DNA of 64,000 nucleotides, taken from NCBI GenBank assembly GCA_037127315.1, contig JBBBDQ010000192.1, positions 248,001 through 312,000 of the forward strand. The letters run 5' to 3'. Below the pieces are notes generated by a model. The model ran no database searches and was not told the DNA's origin. It saw nothing but the letters and a program-made list of their open reading frames with translations. A program made the translations under genes and the position numbers. Shown here in pieces: positions 57,293 through 64,000 of the stretch. Numbering within the stretch: position 1 is the stretch's first letter; each line of letters begins with the position of its first letter. Source of the DNA: Ascarosepion bandense. Lineage: Eukaryota; Mollusca; Cephalopoda; Sepiida; Sepiidae.

Positions 57293-58552
57293 GGTTGTTA
57301 CAAAAATAATGGCTGTTGAAGTGTTGTATTTTGATAAATCATTTTAATATAGTATTCACGGTATATATTAGGTGAATTTTGGTATACATAATAATTAATG
57401 TGTGTTCTTTAATAATTTTTAGCTTATTTTCAGACAGAAATATTCTTGAGACTTAGAAGCCCTTAATTATGAACATGCCAAAACATGATCTTCATTTACT
57501 TTTCTTGCATGAGTTCAAACTTGGGCAGAGTGCCTCCCAAACTTTTGCCAATATCAACAGGGTATGGGAAGATGGGTCCACAACTGATCAGACAGTATGA
57601 AGTTGGTTCCAAAAATTCCGTACTGGTGATGAAGGCCTTGAAGATAAAGAAGGTAGAAGACAGTCATGCAGTTTTGACAACAAACAACTGCAAGCAGTTG
57701 TTGAGCAAAACCAGTGTCTAAGTGTCAGAGAAATGTCTCAGATGCTTTGTGTCAGCACTGCAACAGTCTTATGCCATTTGCAGAGTATTGGGAAGGTGAA
57801 AAATCTTGATAAATAGGTTCCACATGAGCTCAATGGAAATCAAAAACTTAGGCGTTTTCAAGTCTGCTTAATGGTCTTTCTGCATAACACCAATGATCCC
57901 TTTCTTATGATGTAAAGTGGATCCTTTATGATAACTGTAAACAATCAGGTCAATGGCTTGATCGTGATGAGTCCCCGAAACATTTTCTAGAGCCAAAGTT
58001 GCAGCAGTAAAAGATTATGATGACTGGTGGTCTGCAATTGGTGTTACCCACTACAGCTTTCTGGAAGCTAATCAGAGCATTAATGCAGAGTTTTACTGCA
58101 ATCAACTTACTAAAATGCATGCACACCCACAAAAAAAATGACCTGCATTGATGAATTGACATGGTCCAATTCTGCTCCATGATAATATGTGGCTACATGT
58201 TGCAAGAATGACATTGCAAAAACTTACAGACTTGGGATATAAGAGTTTACCATATCCTCCATATTCTCCTGATCTTTCACCCACTGATTATCATTTTTTA
58301 AGCACTTAAGCACATTTTTAAATGGTAAAACTTTTAGGCCCAAACCAGAGGTGGAATCAACTTTCAAAGATTTCAAAGATTGCATCACAGCAAATAACTT
58401 TTTATCAATGTGGAATAAATGATCTCATTGATTGATGGCAAAGGTGCATAGATGCTCAAGGCTCATATTTTAACCAATTTTAACATTTTTACAGTTATGT
58501 TTTCAAGAATAAAATTATGTTTCTGAAATCAGCCATTATTTTTGTAACAATC
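57293..58552 (+). mobile_element. mariner element, complete ends, inactive transposase
   Basis: The ends are inverted repeats: GGTTGTTACAAAAATAATGG at 57293 and its complement near 58552, about 24 bp with one mismatch, flanked by TA on both sides (57291-57292 and 58553-58554). The length of 1260 bp is normal for mariner. The transposase frame, interrupted by several stops and shifts, reads HEFKLGQSASQTFANINRVW, SWFQKFRTGDEGLEDKEGRR (N-terminal HTH), YDNCKQSGQWLDRDESPKHF (first catalytic region), LLHDNMWLHVARMTLQKLTD (second Asp; HDNARPHVA in active copies) and YPPYSPDLSPTDYHF (third Asp). It lies in the kinase intron in the opposite orientation to the gene. Confidence 0.9.
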
Positions 58553-58555
58553 TAA

Positions 58556-59357
58556 TACAAACAAAATTTGAACAAAATTTCCTTTTGTATGCCTATTAAG
58601 GCAAGATAACAGTTTATGATAAACTTAGGAAAAACTAAAGATTTTTAAAAATGATGAAAAAAGAAAATAATGTCAGTAAAAATAAAAGTGCAACCACCTT
58701 TGATAAAAATTGAAAAAACCTACTGGCAAATTGCCACACAAGCATCTCTGAGACACAGTCCCTTTTTACACAGTTCATTCATAAGAAAATTTCTCAGAAA
58801 TCCTTTCATTTTAGGCTATTGACCCTCAGAAGAATTTTCACTGGAATTTCCTTCAAATTTGTCTTGTCTCTCTGTGGCAGGCTGATAACAGGAGTTTTTT
58901 TATGCCAATATCTTCTTTGATGTTGACCTGCCTTCTTTCCTTACTCTTAAAAGGTCTTCTCATATCTACTTCACTTATACAAAAATTTAGACTCACCTCT
59001 ACCCCAGTATTAGAGTTTGAGACCATGTCCCTCATTAGTCATTATATACAAAAAATAATAAACTGGAAATGGATCCTTCACAAATTCTGGTGGGTTTTAA
59101 CCACTGAGCTGATACATTTATAAGACATTTCGCACAAACTGTCTGGGCTGCATAAAAATACACTTCTCTCAAAAGAACATGCATTAAAAAAGAACAACCT
59201 AGATGATTATACATTTAAACAAAACTAACATTTTTAAAATAATAAAAAATAAAATTTTTATACATATTAATATATAATGCAAATATATTAAAACAAAGGG
59301 AGGAAGATGTCACAAAAATATGTAGGTGATATCTTTAGGAATTTAAATAAAAGAATA
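58556..59357. other. Kinase intron, no element recognised
   Basis: Positions 58690-59220 are slightly richer in GC with modest open frames on both strands (58853-59123), but neither resembles a known protein and there is no second copy in the window. Confidence 0.45.
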
Positions 59358-59381
59358 TCTAAACTTATTTATAAATGGAAC

Positions 59382-59441
<60 letters not shown>

Positions 59442-60106
59442 TGTTACCTATAGACTCCAAAATGACTGAACTGATTTTCTTGAAAATTTACACAGTTGTA
59501 CAATAAGCATCTGCAAGTGTTTATAGCTAGGTTTTGTGTCGAGGTACCCCCGATAAATATAAAAAATCGATAATCGAAAAAATCGGGTTATAGAAGGAAT
59601 GGTCCGATTTTAATCAAATTTGATACACTCATAGACAAAGACATAAGAAACGATATTCTGAAGTTTCAAGGTTTCAGTTCTTACAATAGTGCAGAAAATT
59701 GATAATATATATATATATAAGGCAAAATGTTTGTGTGTGTGTCTGTTTATCTACCTGTATGTCTGTATTTTTTTCAGCCCTTTTATTTTAGTTTTTGCTT
59801 TGGGTTTGGTTCTAAGTAGGTATAATTGTAGTTCTTAGTCTCAGCCATGATACCACTTACAGAGGACTTATTTAGCCTTCAAAATTCAGTTTACGATGAA
59901 AAAAACTTATTTGATATCGATACGAGGAAATCAAAATTTGACTTACATCCATTCCTTTTTTCTTTCAGTCTATGTTTTTGCTTTAACTGGAAACAACTAT
60001 TGCTTTTTAGTCTTTCATGCCAATGTCCAAGGAGTCTTAGCTCTAGGACCATGGATTAGTTTTAATGCTTTCATTACACCTGAGCAACACCGGGCTATAC
60101 TGCTAG
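59358..60106 (+). mobile_element. Non-autonomous Helitron-like element, copy B
   Basis: This is a 749-bp counterpart of 20571-21301 with the same ends: TCTAAACTTAT after A, CTGCTAG before T. It carries a longer GT run (59384-59440). Internal order is identical, with scattered substitutions and small indels (for example ACACCGGGC for ACGCTGGGC near the end). No protein is encoded. It lies in the kinase intron. Confidence 0.7.
59384..59440 (+). repeat. (GT)n microsatellite within the Helitron-like element
   Basis: About 28 GT units at the same internal position as the shorter, interrupted run of copy A near 20600-20640. The repeat is carried by the element. Confidence 0.95.
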
Positions 60107-60879
60107 TATGAACATAAAAGAGATCTTTTACAAAACAACACACTGCATTAGTCTTTTATCATAATGAATTTGGCCATAATTTTGATTTAAAGAATGCAGT
60201 TTTAATTAAAAGGAAAATAATTTATAAAGGTAAAAATGTATTGAAAGTGAACAGATTTCTGAATCATCAAAGATAAATTTGTGACCACGTTCACATAACA
60301 TTTCATTTTTCTTAACAAGTCTGATGCTTTCATAATAGTGGATATTTCAAAGCAATAGCAATAAAAACAAAAGACATTGGGAAGCTGAATGAGATCAGCT
60401 ATGCTGTACATCTAAATGCATCAGATGCCAGAAATTTAAATTCAAAATTTAGCATTTTTATCTTCAATATTCGCATCAATATATGATTATAACTGATGTT
60501 TTTAAATTTTTGTCCTCTTCCTACCACATCTATATAATTCCATCAATAAGAACATTATTTAGTCTGATGAAGTTCTTTTAAATCACAAAATGTATTGCTT
60601 GATACTTTATATATAATATTCTTCCATATTTATTTAATCCATGATCACAGAATACTTCTTTTGTATGATTTGAAATCAGAAAATTTGCCATTTATTTAAT
60701 GGTAGTTTTTAATTAGAATTAAATTGTGTTCACATATATCACTGGTGTTGATTTTATCATTTTGAAAATTCTTAAAGAGTAATGAGAGATTTAATGGTTT
60801 AATTTTAACTGAACTTTATACTTTCCAATTTTTGTTAATTAAGTGAGGTAGAGGTTATGTAAAGATAAAAGTAATAAGA
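60107..60879. other. Kinase intron, AT-rich, nothing recognised
   Basis: Plain AT-rich sequence without repeat or coding signal. Confidence 0.55.
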
Positions 60880-62900
60880 AAGTCTCTGTCCCTTGTGCAT
60901 TCTCAACAGCACCATTTAGCAGCTTTTCACAAACAACTATAAATTAAGGTTGATGAAATTCCTATTAATATTTCAATTGACACAAGTAGCATGGAAAATT
61001 TTATTGACATATGTATCGCAAAGTTAAAACAGTAGAGAATTATTTCTTGCTCTAACTGAGTAGCCATGGTAAATGCTGCATTATTATCTCATGTAGTTGG
61101 AAACTGTCTAGTGAGCCTGGAATTTAAAGAGTTCCTTGTACTATGAAACATAGTTCTTAATGAAGAACTTCTGTTGCAACACAATACTTGGACATGATTT
61201 CCTTCAGCAACACTCTAGTGTTGAAATACCATTCAGTAGACCTAAACCAGCTCTAAAAATCTGTAGACTAACAACAATTAATGTGCCTTACTGGTAACAC
61301 TTTACTAACTGAACTATTGACTGCAAGCTAATAGCTATAAAATCAAGACAGCATACAAACATTGACAATCAGTTTAATACAGAAATTACAAGAATGCTTA
61401 AAGAAGGAATTATAGAACTGAGCCTGTCTCCATGGAAACAAGTCCTTGTAACATTCTCAGAAAATCACAAAAATATATGGTTGTTGACTAATCCCAGATT
61501 ATTAATAAGTTCATTCTGATGAATGCAGTTTTCAAAGAATAATAGACAAAATATTAGAGAAAAATAAAGAGAGAAAAATTAGAAAGTACTTTCATCTGTA
61601 TTGATAATGTTGCTATAATCAATCCAACAATACTGAAACAGTTTATGACAGCAGTAGAAAAATACAACCTAATGTTAAACAATGACAAATGCTTCTTTCA
61701 ACAAAATACTATCAAACTACTTGAATATATTATAAGTAGAGGATGTTTAAACCCACTTCTCAACTTATAATTTATCTACTCTTTCATGGGTGCTGGGAAT
61801 ATTTGCATATTATGCTCACCGGATACCTTCGTTCCTGAGTAAAATGAACCCATTAACAATGGCTTCTGAATTCTCTCTGCTTCTTCATGCCATCAGTGGA
61901 GTCTAGGATCTAAAAAGGAACATTGCTAAAGCCACTGTCACAGTAGTAAACTCTTCTGTGCTCAAAGTGGTTGAGACTGATACATTGGACTGCACTATGA
62001 TTCATTGAGATAATCTGATATACCCATAGCTTTTCTAAAGAATATTCTTGTGGTCTGAGTGGCAACACTCAGCATGGTGACTCAACCTCATCAGATACCA
62101 TTTCAGATTAATTACCAACCAGAAATCAGTATCATTTATATTCAACCCCAAAACAATGAGCAAAATAGAATTTTTAAAGAAAGCAAGATGGAGAATGGAG
62201 CTTTCTTGCTTCTCATTTGATGTAACAAAGAAAATGCTGCTGCAGACAGCACACTCAATGATATGCCATGTGATGCCCAGCAGAGAAGATCTCAATTGAA
62301 TTGTACCACCCATATGTGACAAGCATGTGCCACATCATCTGAATCAGTGACTTACCCTTTTCTAACAATTGCAAAGACCTGCCAAATATGTATGGAACTC
62401 AAACTTAGGTTCTACATGCCCAACACTGGAATGGTTATTAAAGTCACCCAACCTTTTAAAAGACTTTGGCATGATTTTAATGGACCACTTCTATTGAAAA
62501 TAAGTGCATAGCAATGATTATTGACAAGTTTGCCATACCCTGTTCAGATATAGCAGTGATAACTGTGATTGAAACTCTCTGTTTGCCATTTTCAGTCTGC
62601 CTGCATACATCCACTAGGTGACCACCTTGTGTCAGAATGTATCAATCAATTATTGTGAGAATACAGTGACAATGGTGTACAACATTCAAGGCAATAGCCA
62701 AAGTGAAAAATATAATAGCATAATCTAGAAGACAATAGAGTTGGCTATAGCTAACCATGAATGTTTGGTAGATTATTGGGAAATTCCCCTCTCTGAGGCA
62801 TTATACACCTTTAAAATGCTGCTGTGCATGACACATAATGCCATTCTACATGAGAAATTATTATCTTTCTCACAAGGAAACTCTGTTTAACATTGTTTTT
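60880..62900 (+). pseudogene. Gypsy-type LTR retrotransposon pol remnant
   Basis: Pieces appear in normal pol order. Protease near 60952-61030: IPINISIDTSSMENFIDICI, with D-T-S where D-T/S-G is required. RT start near 61350-61500: NTEITRMLKEGIIELSLSPW (compare KEGIIEPS-SPW). RT end near 61640-61745: LKQFMTAVEKYNLMLNNDKC and IKLLEYIISRG. RNase H end near 62180: RWRMELSCFSFDV. Integrase near 62515-62890: AMIIDKFAIPCSDIAVITVI and YWEIPLSEALYTFKMLL. Stops and frameshifts occur throughout and most of the RT catalytic centre is deleted. No LTRs found. It is antisense to the kinase, in its intron. Confidence 0.75.
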
Positions 62901-63306
62901 TATTCTCATTAGCCATTATGGCTGAGTTTATTGAGTCAGTTAAACTTTCATATGACTATTTAATAACTTTGCTTGCAAGTTGGATATGTTAAATTGCATT
63001 ATGAAATAAAATTCATGTTGTTACAAAATAATTGTGTAGGTATTATGTAAAAGAAGATTACAAATTCTTTAATGCACTCTTGTTGCTTGATGTTAATTTT
63101 GATAGAAAAGAGACAGTACATAAAAACAGGAACTATTAAACTCCAAATCAACTGATTTGTCAGTTAGTCTCTACCATTTCAACAGTCAAAATATAACTAA
63201 TCACAAAAAGATTAATGTTTTGGATTGAATAAAATAAGAACAGATACTTATGCACAATAATAGCCTTTATCATGTTTGTCAAGTATTTCTAGAAATTTTT
63301 GTTTAC
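62901..63306. other. Kinase intron, donor-proximal part
   Basis: AT-rich; nothing recognised beyond the splice donor of the upstream exon (minus-strand GTAAAC starting at 63306). Confidence 0.6.
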
Positions 63307-63608
63307 CTGTTTAGTTACAATCTTTGCCTTTTCCTCCGAAAGGGGCCCATAATTGTTAATATATGTCATCATATCTCCATTACAGGCATATTCTAACACA
63401 ATATAGACACACTGTAACTCTTCAAATGTTTCATGACACTTAACAATATTTGGGTGATTTAATTTGGGCCAGAATTCAAGTTCTCTTGGCAAAAAACGAT
63501 CAAGGTAAGATTCAGGAACCTTGTTACGATTGACAATTTTTATGGCTACAAGCCCAGGCTGTTTGGTCTGGCTACTAGCCAGTTTTACATTTGCAAAGCT
63601 GCCGTATC
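63307..63608 (-). CDS. TSSK-like serine/threonine kinase, N-lobe exon
   Basis: The minus-strand exon is bounded by TTTTTTTTCAG (acceptor) at 63609-63611 and ACAG|GTAAAC (donor). It is 302 bases: two bases completing a glycine codon plus 100 codons. It reads GYGSFANVKLAS (second half of the ATP-binding glycine loop), LVAIKIVNRNKVPESYLDRF (VAIK lysine), LPRELEFWPKLNHPNIVKCH (helix C, PRELE glutamate) and VYIVLEYACNGDMMTYINNY (hinge), ending IVTKQ. The preceding exon, with the start codon and the first glycine of the loop, lies right of the window. The intron position inside the glycine loop codon is notable. FLPREL-E and the short insert pattern favour the TSSK family. Confidence 0.85.
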
Positions 63609-64000
63609 CTGAAAAAAAATAAGGAAGGCAAATTAGATATTTTACAAATTGAAAAATAGCATTTTAGTCAAAACAATGTTAATAACATTGTTACCAAATT
63701 GTATCCAAACTATAATTTTTCACTTTCAAATTATTCTTAGAACTATGAAGAATTGTCATTCAAAAAAAAGAAGTGAAAAAATTCCTTAAATATCTAAAAT
63801 TCAAGTAATACATTTTTAAGACTGCTATTATGAACTTTATCTAACTACAAACCTTCAAATACATTTCAGAAATTTGTTAAAATAATTTATAATTCCATTT
63901 TTTAGTTTTTATGTAATTCTATTTGCTCATCCAATTCTCTGCACATTTCTTTTTATTTTCATTTGCCAAAAATCATATGACATGATTGCATATCCACCCA
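63609..64000. other. Upstream intron of the kinase gene (runs off the window)
   Basis: AT-rich sequence beginning with a T-rich acceptor tract on the minus strand. Nothing else recognised. The upstream exon is outside the window. Confidence 0.6.

Overview
This is a 64 kb window of an AT-rich animal nuclear genome. The gene structure (GT-AG introns), the tRNA-derived SINEs and the mix of LINE, LTR, Helitron and mariner elements all point to a metazoan. The particular mix (Tx1-like and CR1/Jockey-like LINEs plus a tRNA-SINE) looks like a cephalopod, most likely an octopus. That last step is recognition by eye, not a database result. I see no rRNA, no functional tRNA, no CRISPR array and no prokaryotic operon. 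Almost every sizeable open reading frame is a fragment of a decayed transposable element.

The only host gene I can support is a protein kinase of the testis-specific serine kinase (TSSK) type on the minus strand. Its two visible exons (63307-63608 and 56262-56732) join in phase 0 across a 6.6 kb intron. The gene runs off the right edge: the exon with the start codon and the first part of the glycine loop lies beyond base 64000. The intron contains a mariner element with both terminal repeats and TA duplications (57293-58552), a Helitron-like element (59358-60106) and a decayed Gypsy pol (60880-62900). A decayed coding segment of unknown identity lies at 780-1370 and may be a retrocopy.

Layout. 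0-10 kb: SINE end, retrocopy-like segment, Gypsy gag-protease remnant, a possible Penelope-type GIY-YIG remnant, and two unusual palindromes in AT-rich DNA. 10.4-13.3 kb: a GC-richer island with a 58-bp tandem array and an LTR-like block. 11.9-19.7 kb: two families of AT-rich non-coding repeats in both orientations, with a CR1/Jockey-like LINE between. 20-26 kb: a reverse-transcriptase remnant, a Helitron-like element, and a Ty1/copia element (gag to RNase H, minus strand) whose reverse transcriptase is split by a nested second LINE. 26-47.5 kb: a cluster of Tx1-like LINE copies, several head-to-tail on the minus strand and meeting at a recurring GTCATTTGC junction, with SINE insertions and a 1 kb unclassified insertion. 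49-56 kb: CR1/Jockey-like copies on both strands, a deleted Tx1 copy, a SINE and a transposase fragment. 56-64 kb: the kinase gene.

The most interesting structure is the Tx1-like cluster. Five element boundaries share the same short motif, which suggests target-site preference or serial insertion of one element at the end of another. The window also gives clear nesting events that allow relative dating: RTE-like LINE in copia, SINE in Tx1 ORF1, SINE in a Tx1 tail, and an unknown element in a Tx1 3' UTR.
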